Below, one piece after another: positions 52,193 to 61,247 of a stretch of DNA of 64,000 nucleotides (position 1 is its first letter; each line of letters starts with the position of its first letter). Position numbers and translations under genes: made by a program. The DNA lies in contig NZ_VFNX01000001.1 of assembly GCF_006715785.1 (NCBI RefSeq), forward strand, positions 4,568,001-4,632,000. The letters run 5' to 3'. The notes under the pieces are model-generated. The model was not told the origin of the DNA, searched no databases, and worked only from the letters and a program-made list of their open reading frames with translations. The stretch is from Streptomyces puniciscabiei. Its GTDB lineage: Bacteria; Actinomycetota; Actinomycetes; Streptomycetales; Streptomycetaceae.

Positions 52193-54334
52193 ATGGCGCT
52201 GCGCGACGCAGACCCGGCGGAGATCGGCGGCTACCGCATCGCGGACCGCCTCGGCAGCGGCGGCATGGGCGTGGTGTACCTCGCCCGGTCCGCCTCCGGT
52301 CGCCGCCTCGCGGTCAAGGTCGTCCACGGCCAGTACGCCGACGACGACGAGTTCCGCCTCCGGTTCAGCCGCGAGGTGGCCGCCGCACGCCAGGTCAGCG
52401 GTGCCTTCACGGCCCCCGTGGTGGACGCGGACGCCGACGCCCCGCGCCCCTGGATGGCCACGCTCTACATCCCCGGCGAGGACCTCGGCACCCACGTCCG
52501 CCGCCACGGCGCGCTGTCCCCCGAGCGGCTGCGCGAACTCGCCGCCGGCCTCGCCGAGGCCCTGCGCGACATCCACCGCGCCGGGGTCGTCCACCGGGAC
52601 CTGAAACCGGCCAACGTCATGCTCGCCGAGGACGGCCCGCGCGTCATCGACTTCGGCATCTCCCGTGCCGCCGAGTCCACCGCGGCCGACGCCCTCACCC
52701 AGACCGGCCGGGTGATGGGCACCCCGCCCTTCATGTCCCCCGAGCAGTTCACCTCCCCGCACGAGGTCGGCCCGGCCACCGACGTGTTCTCCCTCGGCGC
52801 GGTCCTCGTGTACGCCGCCACCCGGCGCGGCCCCTTCGACAGCGCGAGTGCCTGGGAGACGGCGACCCGGGTCGTCGAGGCCGAGCCGGACCTCGACGGC
52901 GTCCCGGACGACCTGCTCCCCTTCGTCCGCCTCTGCCTGGAGAAGCACCCCAAGGCCCGCCCGAACCCCGGCGACCTGCTGCACCTGCTCCGCGAGGGGC
53001 GCCTGCCCGCCAGGGAACCCGACACCGCACCCCAGGACACCGTGCCGGCCCGGCCCCACAGGCGGCGCTGGGCACGGTGGTCGGCCGCGCTCGCCGGTGC
53101 CCTCGTGCTCGCCCTGGCCGGTACCGTGACGGCCTCACGGCTGACCGGGGACACCCGCACCGGTCCGTCCGCCGCACTTCCCGCGGGCTGGCACGCCTGG
53201 CAGGCCCACGAGACCGACAAGCAGACCAACGCCGGCTCGGCGTTCGCGTCCTGCGCGGCACTCGACGGCGGGCTGCTCTGCGCCGGTGACGGCCTGAAGG
53301 CCGTCCGCTTCTCGCTCACCACGGGCAAGGTCGAATGGAGCCGCCCGACGGCCGACCACCCCGACCCGAACAGCAGCAGCTCGGACGCGGGGCTGCTGGG
53401 CACGCACGGCCACGACCTCTACACGGTGGCCGAGACACAGCCCCGGTCGGCGCAGACGGAGACCTACGCCCTCCAGGCCCTCGACGCCCGCACCGGGAAG
53501 GTCCGCTGGAGCGCGGCCACCGGGGACCTGGCACCCGCTGTCACGGACGGCACGGCCGCCCTCACGGCCGACGGCCCGATCGCCATCCGCGCGGACGGCA
53601 GGACGTACTCCCTGCTCGACCCGGCCACCGGCACACCACGCTGGAAGCGCACCCTGCCCGCCCTGCACACCGCGGCCCGCCGGGAGACCTGCGAGATCAC
53701 CGCCGCGCGGGGGCACGGATACGTGCTCTGCCTCGACTTCAAGCGGAACCGCACCACGATCGCCTCCGTCGGCCCGGCCCGGGGCGAGACCCGCTGGACC
53801 GTCACCGCGCGGGGCATCCTCGCCCTGGCCGGCGAGGCCGGAGGCCGCCTGGTCCTGGTGCCGACCTCACTGGCCCCGGACGCCCCGTACAGCCCCGTGA
53901 CCGAGAGCTACGGCCGCATCCTCCTGATCGGCGTCGCCGACCACGCGCCGCACGTCGTCCCGCTCAGCCGGGCCGTGTCCGCCGACGCCACCCCCACCGT
54001 GCTCGACGGCACCCTGTACCTCACCGTCAACAGCGGCGAGATCCGCGCCGTGGACCCGGTCACCGGCCGCACCCGCTGGGACACCCGCTCCTCCGTCGAA
54101 CGCCCCGGCCCGCCCGCGGTCTGGGGCGACTACGTCCTGATCGTCTCGCCCGGCGGCCGGCTGGCGGCCCTGGACCGCCGCACCGGCAAGGAGGTCCACA
54201 GCCTCCCCGGCCGCGACGACCGCACGGACCCCGTCTTCGTGTACTCCGGCTCGACACCCGTCACCCGCGGCGCCGCCCTCTACGTGCCCTACGGCGTCCG
54301 GGCGGTCTACTCCGTGGACCTGCGGCACCTCTGA
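52193..54334 (+). CDS. Membrane Ser/Thr protein kinase with extracellular PQQ-type propeller
   Basis: A 713-residue eukaryotic-like kinase. The kinase domain (residues about 14-268) has the glycine loop GSGGMGVVY, Lys42, HRDLKPAN with Asp136, DFG with Asp153, and MSPEQF in place of APE. A membrane helix follows at about 303-322. Outside are repeated PQQ-like blades: ALDARTGKVRW, LLDPATGTPRW, AVDPVTGRTRW, ALDRRTGKEV. The propeller probably senses a ligand or cell-wall state. It starts at an ATG behind GTACGGGG, which is weak. A strong terminator follows. Confidence 0.93.
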   Translation: MALRDADPAEIGGYRIADRLGSGGMGVVYLARSASGRRLAVKVVHGQYADDDEFRLRFSREVAAARQVSGAFTAPVVDADADAPRPWMATLYIPGEDLGTHVRRHGALSPERLRELAAGLAEALRDIHRAGVVHRDLKPANVMLAEDGPRVIDFGISRAAESTAADALTQTGRVMGTPPFMSPEQFTSPHEVGPATDVFSLGAVLVYAATRRGPFDSASAWETATRVVEAEPDLDGVPDDLLPFVRLCLEKHPKARPNPGDLLHLLREGRLPAREPDTAPQDTVPARPHRRRWARWSAALAGALVLALAGTVTASRLTGDTRTGPSAALPAGWHAWQAHETDKQTNAGSAFASCAALDGGLLCAGDGLKAVRFSLTTGKVEWSRPTADHPDPNSSSSDAGLLGTHGHDLYTVAETQPRSAQTETYALQALDARTGKVRWSAATGDLAPAVTDGTAALTADGPIAIRADGRTYSLLDPATGTPRWKRTLPALHTAARRETCEITAARGHGYVLCLDFKRNRTTIASVGPARGETRWTVTARGILALAGEAGGRLVLVPTSLAPDAPYSPVTESYGRILLIGVADHAPHVVPLSRAVSADATPTVLDGTLYLTVNSGEIRAVDPVTGRTRWDTRSSVERPGPPAVWGDYVLIVSPGGRLAALDRRTGKEVHSLPGRDDRTDPVFVYSGSTPVTRGAALYVPYGVRAVYSVDLRHL

Positions 54335-54340
54335 CCAACG

Positions 54341-54380
54341 CCAGGGGCCCGGCCCCGCCGAAGCGGAACCGGGCCCCTGG
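54341..54380. terminator. Terminator after the kinase gene
   Basis: A perfect 12-bp stem (54341-54352 with 54369-54380) with a 16-nt loop lies between the kinase gene and the converging tRNA-Gly. Confidence 0.85.
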
Positions 54381-54403
54381 AACGGCCGTCACGACCGAGT
54401 CAG

Positions 54404-54474
54404 AGCGGGCGACGGGAATCGAACCCGCGTAGCTAGTTTGGAAGACTAGGGCTCTACCATTGAGCTACGCCCGC
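54404..54474 (-). tRNA. tRNA-Gly (anticodon TCC)
   Basis: A 71-nt gene with a 7-bp acceptor stem (GCGGGCG/CGCCCGC), a T discriminator, a D-arm with GCTCAATGGTAGAGC, an anticodon loop CTTCCAA giving TCC, and a T-arm GCGGGTTCGATTCCCGT. The 3' CCA is not encoded. It reads the GGA and GGG glycine codons. Confidence 0.95.
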
Positions 54475-54624
54475 AACACTGCGCCGCAGGTCGGTGACCG
54501 CGGCACTGGAGGCATCGTAGCGGGTCGCCCGCCGCCGAGGCCAACGAGTTCGACCGTGTGGCCCGCCTCGGAGAATGCGGCCGACGGATCCGCCCGGGGC
54601 ATGTACCCTACGTGTCGCACCAGA

Positions 54625-54701
54625 CGGGGTGTGGCGCAGCTTGGTAGCGCGTCCGCTTTGGGAGCGGAAGGCCGTGGGTTCAAATCCCGCCACCCCGACC
54701 A
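54625..54701 (+). tRNA. tRNA-Pro (anticodon TGG), CCA encoded
   Basis: The acceptor stem is CGGGGTG/CACCCCG with an A discriminator followed by an encoded CCA. The anticodon arm CCGC-TTTGGGA-GCGG gives TGG, and the T-arm contains GGGTTCAAATCCC. It reads CCA and related proline codons. It diverges from tRNA-Gly 150 bp away. Confidence 0.96.
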
Positions 54702-54742
54702 CCTGCTCACGCATCTGCTCACGGTGTCGCGATGATCGCCTT

Positions 54743-54771
54743 TTGGGGCGCTGACCCGCTGCGGTTACTAT
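54743..54771 (+). promoter_or_regulatory. Promoter of the tig gene
   Basis: TTGGGG (54743-54748) and TACTAT (54766-54771) are separated by 17 bp, between tRNA-Pro and the trigger factor gene. It predicts a leader of about 115 nt. Confidence 0.6.
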
Positions 54772-54891
54772 GCAAGCTGCGCGCCCGTGTGACCCGGCCC
54801 TCACGGCCTACGTACTCCTCCGGGCGGCGAATCCGCCGGACCTGTCTGGCTCCGGCGAAACCCAAGAAGTCAGCCACAAGGAGACCGAACC

Positions 54892-56274
54892 GTGAAGAGC
54901 GCCGTGGAGACCCTGAACCCGACCCGGGTTCGGCTCACTGTCGAGGTGCCCTTCGAGGAGCTCAAGGACAGCCTCGACGCGGCGTACAAGAAGATCAACC
55001 AGCAGGTCACGGTGAAGGGCTTCCGCAAGGGCAAGATCCCCGCCCGTGTCATCGACCAGCGGTTCGGTCGTGGCGCCGTGCTCGAGGAGGCCGTCAACGA
55101 CGCGCTTCCGAAGTTCTACACCGAGGCGGTCAACGAGGCCGAGCTCAGCCCGCTGGGCCAGCCCGAGGTCGACATCACCGAGCTGAAGGACGGCGAGACG
55201 CTGAACTTCACCGCCGAGGTCGACGTCCGCCCGGCCCTGGAGATCCCGGACTACTCCGGCATCGAGGTCGAGGTCGACGCCGTCGAGGTGACGGACGAGG
55301 ACGTCGAGAAGTCCGTGGAGCAGCTGCGTGAGCGCTTCGCGTCGACCTCTCCCGTCGAGCGCGCCGCCGAGGACGGCGACGTCGTCACCATCGACCTGGA
55401 GGCCAAGGTCGACGGCGAGGTGCTGGAGGACGGCATCGCCAACGGCGTCTCCTACACCATCGGCTCCGGCGAGCTGCTGGACGGCATCGACGACGCCGTC
55501 AAGGGCCTGTCCGCCGGTGAGGAGGCCACCTTCACCTCCGAGCTGAAGGGCGGCTCCGCCGCGGGCAAGGAGGCCGAGGTCACCGTCAAGGTCACCCAGG
55601 TCGCCGCCCGTGAACTGCCCGAGCTGGACGACGAGTTCGCGCAGCTCGCCTCCGAGTTCGACACCCTGGACGAGCTCAAGGCCGACAGCCGCAAGCGCCT
55701 CGCGAACATGAAGCAGTTCGACCAGGCCACCCAGGCCCAGGAGCGCGTCCTGGAGAAGCTCCTCGAGCTGGTCGAGGTCCCGGTCCCCGAGAAGCTGCTC
55801 GAGGACGAGATCAACACCCGCAAGCACAACCTGGAGCACCACCAGCTCGGCCAGATGGGCCTGACCCTCGACAAGTACCTGGAGATCCAGGGCAAGACCG
55901 CCGAGGAGTTCGAGGCCGAGACCCGCGAGGCCGCGGTCAAGGGCATCAAGACCCAGTTCGTCCTGGACGAGCTGGTCAAGAAGGAGCAGCTCAACGTCAA
56001 CCAGGAGGAGCTCACCGAGCACCTCATGCGGCGTGCGGCCTCCTCCGGCATGTCCCCCGACCAGTTCGCCCAGGCCGTCGTCGAGGGCGGCCAGGTGCCG
56101 CTCCTGGTCGGCGAGGTCGCCCGTGGCAAGGCCCTGGCCGTCGTGGTCGAGGCTGCCACGGTGAAGGACACCAACGGCGAGATCGTCGACCTGGACGACG
56201 AGGAGGAGACCGAGGAGGCGTCGGCCGAGGCCGCTGAGGCTTCGGAGACCTCCGAGGAGAACGCCGAGGGCTGA
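54892..56274 (+). CDS. tig: Trigger factor
   Basis: A 460-residue ribosome-associated chaperone and peptidyl-prolyl isomerase. The ribosome-binding signature GFRKGKIP is at residues 43-50, the FKBP-type domain spans about 160-245 ([15 protein letters not shown]), and the C-terminal helical chaperone body follows. The end is a highly acidic tail ([17 protein letters not shown]). The GTG start follows AAGGAG. It precedes clpP1 as in other actinobacteria, linking folding and proteolysis. Confidence 0.97.
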   Translation: MKSAVETLNPTRVRLTVEVPFEELKDSLDAAYKKINQQVTVKGFRKGKIPARVIDQRFGRGAVLEEAVNDALPKFYTEAVNEAELSPLGQPEVDITELKDGETLNFTAEVDVRPALEIPDYSGIEVEVDAVEVTDEDVEKSVEQLRERFASTSPVERAAEDGDVVTIDLEAKVDGEVLEDGIANGVSYTIGSGELLDGIDDAVKGLSAGEEATFTSELKGGSAAGKEAEVTVKVTQVAARELPELDDEFAQLASEFDTLDELKADSRKRLANMKQFDQATQAQERVLEKLLELVEVPVPEKLLEDEINTRKHNLEHHQLGQMGLTLDKYLEIQGKTAEEFEAETREAAVKGIKTQFVLDELVKKEQLNVNQEELTEHLMRRAASSGMSPDQFAQAVVEGGQVPLLVGEVARGKALAVVVEAATVKDTNGEIVDLDDEEETEEASAEAAEASETSEENAEG

Positions 56275-56305
56275 GCAGTCCTGCGGCGCCTCTGAAGCGC
56301 GTACG

Positions 56306-56337
56306 ACGGGCCCCGGGGACTTGTCCCCGGGGCCCGT
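56306..56337 (+). terminator. Terminator after tig
   Basis: A 15-bp GC-rich stem (56306-56320 with 56323-56337) is followed by TTTG, 32 bp after the stop. clpP1 therefore needs its own promoter. Confidence 0.85.
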
Positions 56338-56344
56338 TTGTCGT

Positions 56345-56445
56345 ATGCGGGGCGGCAGCCGATCGCAGGGGCGCGGGGCTGTACCGATGTGCGGCTCCGC
56401 CGCGGGGCGCGACCAGCCACAACGCACCCGCAGCCCGACGAACTG
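56345..56445. repeat. Dispersed Streptomyces intergenic repeat
   Basis: This stretch (AGGGGCGCGGGGCTGTACCG, GATGTGCGGCTCCGCCGCG, GCGCGACCAGCCACAACGCA) is of a kind I recall as recurring many times in Streptomyces intergenic regions, usually beside terminators. It carries no gene. Whether it is mobile or structural is not known. Confidence 0.55.
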
Positions 56446-56498
56446 CGTCACCGGCCCCCACGAACCGCACCCGGCACTCGGCGGAGCATCACGCGCTA

Positions 56499-56512
56499 CG
56501 CCCCCGGCGAAC
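56499..56512 (-). promoter_or_regulatory. ClgR box upstream of clpP1
   Basis: On the reverse strand this reads GTTCGC-N5-GCG, the described ClgR consensus. It is about 40 bp upstream of TAGGGT (56551-56556), the likely -10 of clpP1, which is the right place for an activator. ClgR is itself degraded by ClpP in Streptomyces, making a feedback loop. Confidence 0.75.
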
Positions 56513-56573
56513 ACCCGCATTCCCGGGATTCCCCGAAGGGACCCTCGCGTTAGGGTCCATGAAAGGCAGAACA

Positions 56574-57233
56574 ATGAGACGGCCCGGCGCCGTCGTAAGA
56601 CGAGCAGGTGGATACGTGACGAATCTGATGCCCTCCGCCGCCGGCGAGCCTTCCATCGGTGGTGGCCTCGGTGACCAGGTCTACAACCGGCTGCTCAACG
56701 AGCGGATCATCTTCCTCGGTCAGCAGGTTGACGACGACATCGCCAACAAGATCACCGCGCAGCTGCTGCTCCTCGCCGCCGACCCGGAGAAGGACGTCTA
56801 CCTCTACATCAACAGCCCCGGCGGCTCGGTGACGGCCGGCATGGCGATCTACGACACCATGCAGTACATCCCGAACGACGTGGTGACGATCGCCATGGGC
56901 ATGGCGGCCTCCATGGGCCAGTTCCTGCTCACCGGCGGCACCGCCGGCAAGCGCTTCGCCCTGCCGCACGCGGACATCATGATGCACCAGGGCTCCGCGG
57001 GCCTCGGCGGTACGGTCTCGGACATCAAGATCCAGGCCGAGTACCTGCTGCGCACCAAGAAGCGGATGGCCGAACTGACCGCGCGGCACTCCGGCCAGAC
57101 GATCGAGACGATCATCCGCGACGGCGACCGCGACCGCTGGTTCACCCCGGAAGAGGCCAAGGAGTACGGTCTCATTGACGAGATCATCACGCACGCCTCG
57201 GGTGTTCCGGGAGGCGGCGGCACCGGTGCCTGA
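56574..57233 (+). CDS. clpP1: ATP-dependent Clp protease proteolytic subunit 1
   Basis: A 219-residue serine protease subunit. The catalytic triad is Ser113 (GMAASMGQ), His138 (MMHQG) and Asp187 (RDRWF). With ClpP2 it forms the barrel that receives substrates from ClpX and ClpC. I chose the ATG at 56574 ([15 protein letters not shown] upstream, about 11 nt after the expected transcript start), which I recall as the annotated start in S. coelicolor. A GTG at 56616 would remove 14 residues of propeptide-like sequence. Confidence 0.95.
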   Translation: MRRPGAVVRRAGGYVTNLMPSAAGEPSIGGGLGDQVYNRLLNERIIFLGQQVDDDIANKITAQLLLLAADPEKDVYLYINSPGGSVTAGMAIYDTMQYIPNDVVTIAMGMAASMGQFLLTGGTAGKRFALPHADIMMHQGSAGLGGTVSDIKIQAEYLLRTKKRMAELTARHSGQTIETIIRDGDRDRWFTPEEAKEYGLIDEIITHASGVPGGGGTGA

Positions 57234-57300
57234 CCGGCCCGGCCACGCCACGCACCGCCGAGACACCAGCCCCCCGAACGCCACCAGGACGGTGAACCCC

Positions 57301-57966
57301 ATGAGCAACTTCCCCGGCGCCGCCAGCGGCATGTACGAAGGGCCCCGCCCCGACAGCCGCTATGTCATCCCGCGCTTCGTCGAGCGCACCTCCCAGGGCA
57401 TTCGCGAGTACGACCCGTACGCGAAGCTCTTCGAGGAGCGCGTGATCTTCCTGGGCGTCCAGATCGACGACGCCTCCGCCAACGACGTCATGGCGCAGCT
57501 GCTGTGCCTGGAGTCGATGGACCCGGACCGGGACATCTCGATCTACATCAACAGCCCCGGTGGCGACATGACCGCCCTGACGGCGATCTACGACACGATG
57601 CAGTTCGTGAAGCCCGACATCCAGACGGTCTGCATGGGCCAGGCGGCCTCCGCCGCGGCCATCCTGCTCGCCGCCGGTACGCCCGGCAAGCGCATGGCGC
57701 TGCCGAACTCCCGCGTGCTGATCCACCAGCCGGCGGGCTCCACCGGCCGCGGGCAGCTCTCCGACCTGGAGATCATCGCCAACGAGTTCACCCGGATGCG
57801 TGAGCAGCTGGAGAACATGCTGGCGAAGCACTCGAACCAGCCGATCGAGAAGATCCGCGAGGACATCGAGCGCGACAAGATCCTCACGGCCGAGGAGGCG
57901 CTGGAGTACGGCCTCGTCGACCAGATCATCTCCACCCGCAAGCTGAACAACGCCGCGGTCCGCTGA
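57301..57966 (+). CDS. clpP2: ATP-dependent Clp protease proteolytic subunit 2
   Basis: A 221-residue second ClpP with Ser117 (MGQAASAAA), His142 (LIHQP) and Asp182 (IERDKI). The segment after SPGG reads DMTAL where ClpP1 has SVTAG, so the residue next to the oxyanion loop differs. It lies 67 bp after clpP1, and the two are co-transcribed. GGACGG precedes the ATG; a GTG at 57292 is an alternative. Actinobacterial ClpP1 and ClpP2 work as mixed rings. Confidence 0.95.
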   Translation: MSNFPGAASGMYEGPRPDSRYVIPRFVERTSQGIREYDPYAKLFEERVIFLGVQIDDASANDVMAQLLCLESMDPDRDISIYINSPGGDMTALTAIYDTMQFVKPDIQTVCMGQAASAAAILLAAGTPGKRMALPNSRVLIHQPAGSTGRGQLSDLEIIANEFTRMREQLENMLAKHSNQPIEKIREDIERDKILTAEEALEYGLVDQIISTRKLNNAAVR

Positions 57967-57992
57967 GGCGGAACGGCATACTCTGGGCCCTT

Positions 57993-58028
57993 CTTGGCAG
58001 GGTCCGCGTCAAAGTGAACCCTGCCAAG
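57993..58028 (+). promoter_or_regulatory. Stem-loop between clpP2 and clpX
   Basis: A perfect 11-bp stem (57993-58003 with 58018-58028) with a 14-nt loop lies 27 bp after clpP2 and 109 bp before clpX, without a T-run. It may reduce read-through so that ClpX and ClpP levels differ, or be an RNA processing site. Confidence 0.6.
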
Positions 58029-58136
58029 GGGGGCCCGAACACGGGGCCCGGCAAGGTACCGTCGACATAAGGCAGCACCAGGAGCCGCTGGACTCGAAAG
58101 CGTCCGGTCGTCTCCACGGCGAAGGGGAAGCACACC

Positions 58137-59420
58137 GTGGCACGCATCGGTGACGGCGGCGATCTGCTCAAGTGCTCGTTCTGCGGCAAGAGCCAGAAGC
58201 AGGTCAAGAAGCTCATCGCAGGGCCCGGTGTGTACATCTGCGACGAGTGCATCGATCTCTGCAACGAGATCATCGAGGAGGAGCTCGCCGAGACGAGCGA
58301 GGTGCGCTGGGAGGAACTCCCGAAGCCCCGCGAGATCTACGAGTTCCTCGAGGGCTACGTGGTCGGCCAGGAGGCGGCGAAGAAGGCCCTCTCCGTCGCG
58401 GTGTACAACCACTACAAGCGGGTCCAGGCGGGCGAGAACGGCGGCCCGGGCGGCCGTGACGACGCCATCGAGCTGGCGAAGTCCAACATCCTCCTGCTGG
58501 GCCCCACGGGCTCCGGCAAGACCCTCCTCGCGCAGACCCTGGCGCGCATGCTGAACGTGCCCTTCGCGATCGCCGACGCGACGGCGCTCACGGAGGCGGG
58601 CTACGTCGGCGAGGACGTCGAGAACATCCTCCTGAAGCTGATCCAGGCGGCGGACTACGACGTCAAGAAGGCCGAGACCGGGATCATCTACATCGACGAG
58701 ATCGACAAGGTGGCGAGGAAGAGCGAGAACCCCTCGATCACCCGGGACGTCTCGGGCGAAGGCGTCCAGCAGGCGTTGCTCAAGATCCTGGAGGGCACCA
58801 CGGCCTCGGTCCCGCCCCAGGGCGGCCGTAAGCACCCCCACCAGGAGTTCATCCAGATCGACACGACGAACGTCCTGTTCATCGTGGGCGGTGCCTTCGC
58901 CGGCCTGGAGAAGATCATCGAGGCCCGCGCGGGTGCCAAGGGCATCGGCTTCGGCGCGACGATCCTCTCCAAGCGCGAGCTGGAGGCGAAGGACGTCTTC
59001 GAGGACGTCATGCCCGAGGACCTGGTCAAGTTCGGCATGATCCCCGAGTTCATCGGCCGCCTCCCGGTGATCACGTCGGTCCACAACCTGGACCGCGAGG
59101 CGTTGCTGAAGATCCTGGTGGAACCCCGCAACGCCCTGGTCAAGCAGTACCAGCGCCTCTTCGAACTCGACGGCGTGGAGCTGGACTTCGAGCGCGAGGC
59201 CCTGGAAGCCATCGCCGACCAGGCCATCCTCCGCCAGACCGGCGCCCGGGGCCTGCGCGCCATCATGGAGGAAGTCCTCCAGGGCGTCATGTACGAGGTC
59301 CCGTCCCGCAAGGACGTGGCCCGCGTCGTCATCACGGCGGACGTGGTCCTGTCCAACGTCAACCCGACCCTCATTCCGCGGGACGCGCGGGGGCGGTCGG
59401 GGGAGCAGAAGTCGGCGTAG
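58137..59420 (+). CDS. clpX: ClpX, ATP-dependent unfoldase of the Clp protease
   Basis: A 427-residue AAA+ hexamer that unfolds tagged proteins into ClpP. The N-terminal zinc-binding domain has C-x2-C-x18-C-x2-C spacing (CSFCGKS and [10 protein letters not shown]). Walker A is GPTGSGKT (from residue 122), Walker B is IIYIDEIDK, and sensor motifs include [12 protein letters not shown]. The IGF-type loop that docks ClpP is not obvious by eye. The GTG start has GAAGGGGAAG upstream. Confidence 0.97.
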   Translation: MARIGDGGDLLKCSFCGKSQKQVKKLIAGPGVYICDECIDLCNEIIEEELAETSEVRWEELPKPREIYEFLEGYVVGQEAAKKALSVAVYNHYKRVQAGENGGPGGRDDAIELAKSNILLLGPTGSGKTLLAQTLARMLNVPFAIADATALTEAGYVGEDVENILLKLIQAADYDVKKAETGIIYIDEIDKVARKSENPSITRDVSGEGVQQALLKILEGTTASVPPQGGRKHPHQEFIQIDTTNVLFIVGGAFAGLEKIIEARAGAKGIGFGATILSKRELEAKDVFEDVMPEDLVKFGMIPEFIGRLPVITSVHNLDREALLKILVEPRNALVKQYQRLFELDGVELDFEREALEAIADQAILRQTGARGLRAIMEEVLQGVMYEVPSRKDVARVVITADVVLSNVNPTLIPRDARGRSGEQKSA

Positions 59421-59438
59421 CCGCCGCAGACACGCCGA

Positions 59439-59468
59439 AGGGGCCCCGGTCGACCGACCGGGGCCCCT
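59439..59468. terminator. Bidirectional terminator after clpX
   Basis: A perfect 14-bp stem (59439-59452 with 59455-59468) lies between clpX and the converging Pro-rich membrane protein gene. Confidence 0.85.
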
Positions 59469-59488
59469 CCTCGTACGGTCAGCCGGGG

Positions 59489-60463
59489 TCAGGCCTTGAC
59501 GCGCACGTCGTTGCGCAGCTTCGCGGTCAGCTGGGCGGCGTCCTCCATCGAGGTGCTCTTCCCCGCAGCCATTCCCGCCATGTCGAACGAGATGACGTAC
59601 GCGACAGTGCTGTGGTCGGCCCATGCACAGAGCGGCATGGTGATCGTCTTGCCCGACTCGCTGCTCTCGATGGACTGGCACTTCATGACGCCGTTCGAGA
59701 AGCCGGAAGGCGACATCTTCTGCGGGCTGCCGACGAGCTTGCCCTTGGAGGCAGAAGTGTCCTTCTGCGACTCCTCCTTCATCATCGCGAACATCCCGTC
59801 GACGACCTTCTCCGGGTCGTTGACCGTGCCGTACACCCCGGAGAAGCTGAGGCTCTTCGCGGTGAAGCCCGAGCCGGAGGTGTAGCCAGCGCTCACGTCC
59901 TTCGGGTTCTCGACGCCGAGCGCCTCCGTCTTCTTCAGGTCGTCCTGGCTCATGCCCTGGTCGGAGGAGTCGCCTTCCGACTTCTTGTACGTCCCGTTGA
60001 TCACCGTCGCCTGAGCGACCAGCTTGTGCGGACCGTCGTCCGCGACGCTCCCGCTGCCACCGCTCCCGCCGCTGACCGCGAAGGCCACGCCCACCGCCAC
60101 GGCCGCCACCACGGCCACCGCGCCGATGATCAGGCCCGTCTTCTTCTTGCCGCCGGCCGGGACCGGGGGCTGGGGGACGCCGTAGGGCTGCTGGCCATAG
60201 GGGTTGGGCTGCTGGCCGTACGGGTTCGGCTGCGGCGGCATGCCGCCCTGCTGCGGGTAGCCGTACCCCGGCTGCGGCGGGGCCGCCGGGGGTGCCTGCT
60301 GGGGGTAGCCGTAGCCGGGCTGCGGGGCCTGCGGCTGCTGGCCGTAGGGGCCCGGCTGACCGTAGGGGCCCGGCTGGCCGTACGGACCAGGCTGCCCCGG
60401 CTGGCCGTACGGACCCGGCTGCTGGGGCGGCCCGCCGTACGGGCCCGGCTGGTTGTTGCTCAT
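59489..60463 (-). CDS. Pro/Gly/Tyr-rich single-pass membrane protein
   Basis: A 324-residue protein. The first ~105 residues are a low-complexity cytoplasmic tail of repeated QPGPYG, QPGYGYPQQ and NPYGQQ units. A KKK stop and one membrane helix (GLIIGAVAVVAAVAVGVAFAV) follow, then an outside domain of ~190 residues (TYKKSEGDSSDQ, SFSGVYGTV, MPLCAWADHSTVAYVISFD) with two cysteines that could form a disulfide. The architecture is common in actinomycetes, but the function is unknown. An ATG behind GGGAGG is the start. Confidence 0.82.
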   Translation of the reverse strand: MSNNQPGPYGGPPQQPGPYGQPGQPGPYGQPGPYGQPGPYGQQPQAPQPGYGYPQQAPPAAPPQPGYGYPQQGGMPPQPNPYGQQPNPYGQQPYGVPQPPVPAGGKKKTGLIIGAVAVVAAVAVGVAFAVSGGSGGSGSVADDGPHKLVAQATVINGTYKKSEGDSSDQGMSQDDLKKTEALGVENPKDVSAGYTSGSGFTAKSLSFSGVYGTVNDPEKVVDGMFAMMKEESQKDTSASKGKLVGSPQKMSPSGFSNGVMKCQSIESSESGKTITMPLCAWADHSTVAYVISFDMAGMAAGKSTSMEDAAQLTAKLRNDVRVKA

Positions 60464-60630
60464 GGCTTGGGTTCCTCCCGTTGTGTGTTCCTCGGACGGA
60501 ATCCTCGCGGAAGGCGCCACATCTTGAATCACCGGGGGCCGCATCGTTACGAAACATGCAAACGACGCGGCCCGACGCGGTACCGAGAACCCAACAGGGC
60601 TGAGGCGGGCTCAGGAGCGGCTGGCCGGAA

Positions 60631-61083
60631 CTACCACATGTCGTTTTTCTGGGGCTGTGTTGCGCAGAAGTTGAGCACAGAACCCCCCTCCATCACAGCG
60701 ACTTCGCGCCAGACCAGGCGTATGCCGCCCGAATCGGATGCTGTCGTGTTCCAGGTCTGGTCCGTGCCTTGTCCTGCGTAGAGGTGGTGCCAGCTCCAGT
60801 AGTGGTCGGTGCCGTTCGATCGCCGTGTCACCAGCCTGACGGCCACGTCGTGCCCGTCTGCGGCCGTGTCCTTGACGTAGAGGCTCACGTCGCTCAGAGA
60901 GTTCTTGCCAGTGTAGGTTTCGTCGCCCCCTCCACTGGCCGCAATGTACGGGACAGCCCCGTGCGTGTAGATGGCCGAGCAGCCTCTCCATGCAGCGGAG
61001 GCAGGAGGCGCGGCAAGAGTGGTGAGCACGAGACCTGCCGCCGTCGCAACTCCCGCTGCGGCTGCCAACCTATGGGCCTTCAA
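60631..61083 (-). CDS. Small secreted protein, TTG start
   Basis: A 150-residue exported protein with a clear signal peptide (residues 1-30, APPASA end) and a mature domain of ~120 residues with two Cys (RGCSAIYTH near its start, NFCATQ near its end), probably a disulfide. Aromatic-rich strands include DHYWSWHHLYAG. The start codon is TTG with a strong GGAGGAG 5 nt before it. Base composition is visibly less GC-rich than the flanking genes, hinting at recent acquisition. I do not recognise the family. Confidence 0.75.
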   Translation of the reverse strand: MKAHRLAAAAGVATAAGLVLTTLAAPPASAAWRGCSAIYTHGAVPYIAASGGGDETYTGKNSLSDVSLYVKDTAADGHDVAVRLVTRRSNGTDHYWSWHHLYAGQGTDQTWNTTASDSGGIRLVWREVAVMEGGSVLNFCATQPQKNDMW

Positions 61084-61234
61084 GAGATCTCCTCCAGTTG
61101 AAGATTGTGTGACGTGGGCATGTCGAGCCTAGTCGGTTCATTTTTTGTGATCACGTGTTCGATGGGATGGGGGACGGATCCAGGCAGCTGTTGCTGCCTT
61201 CGGAATCGAGTTAGAGGTGGTGCTCCAACCGCTC

Positions 61235-61247
61235 TAAACTGACCCCC
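61235..61247 (+). promoter_or_regulatory. -10 element of a leaderless valS transcript
   Basis: TAAACT (61235-61240) is followed by exactly 7 nt of mostly C and the GTG start. No ribosome-binding site is present, so transcription and translation probably begin at the same base. Confidence 0.65.

Noticed and set aside
60180..60460. The regular repeats resembling a CRISPR array
   Set aside because: They are in-frame QPGPYG-type codons of a membrane protein, with no unique spacers.
61084..61247. A T-box leader before valS
   Set aside because: The interval lacks the T-box sequence and the transcript appears to be leaderless. The small hairpin at 61182-61199 has no T-run.
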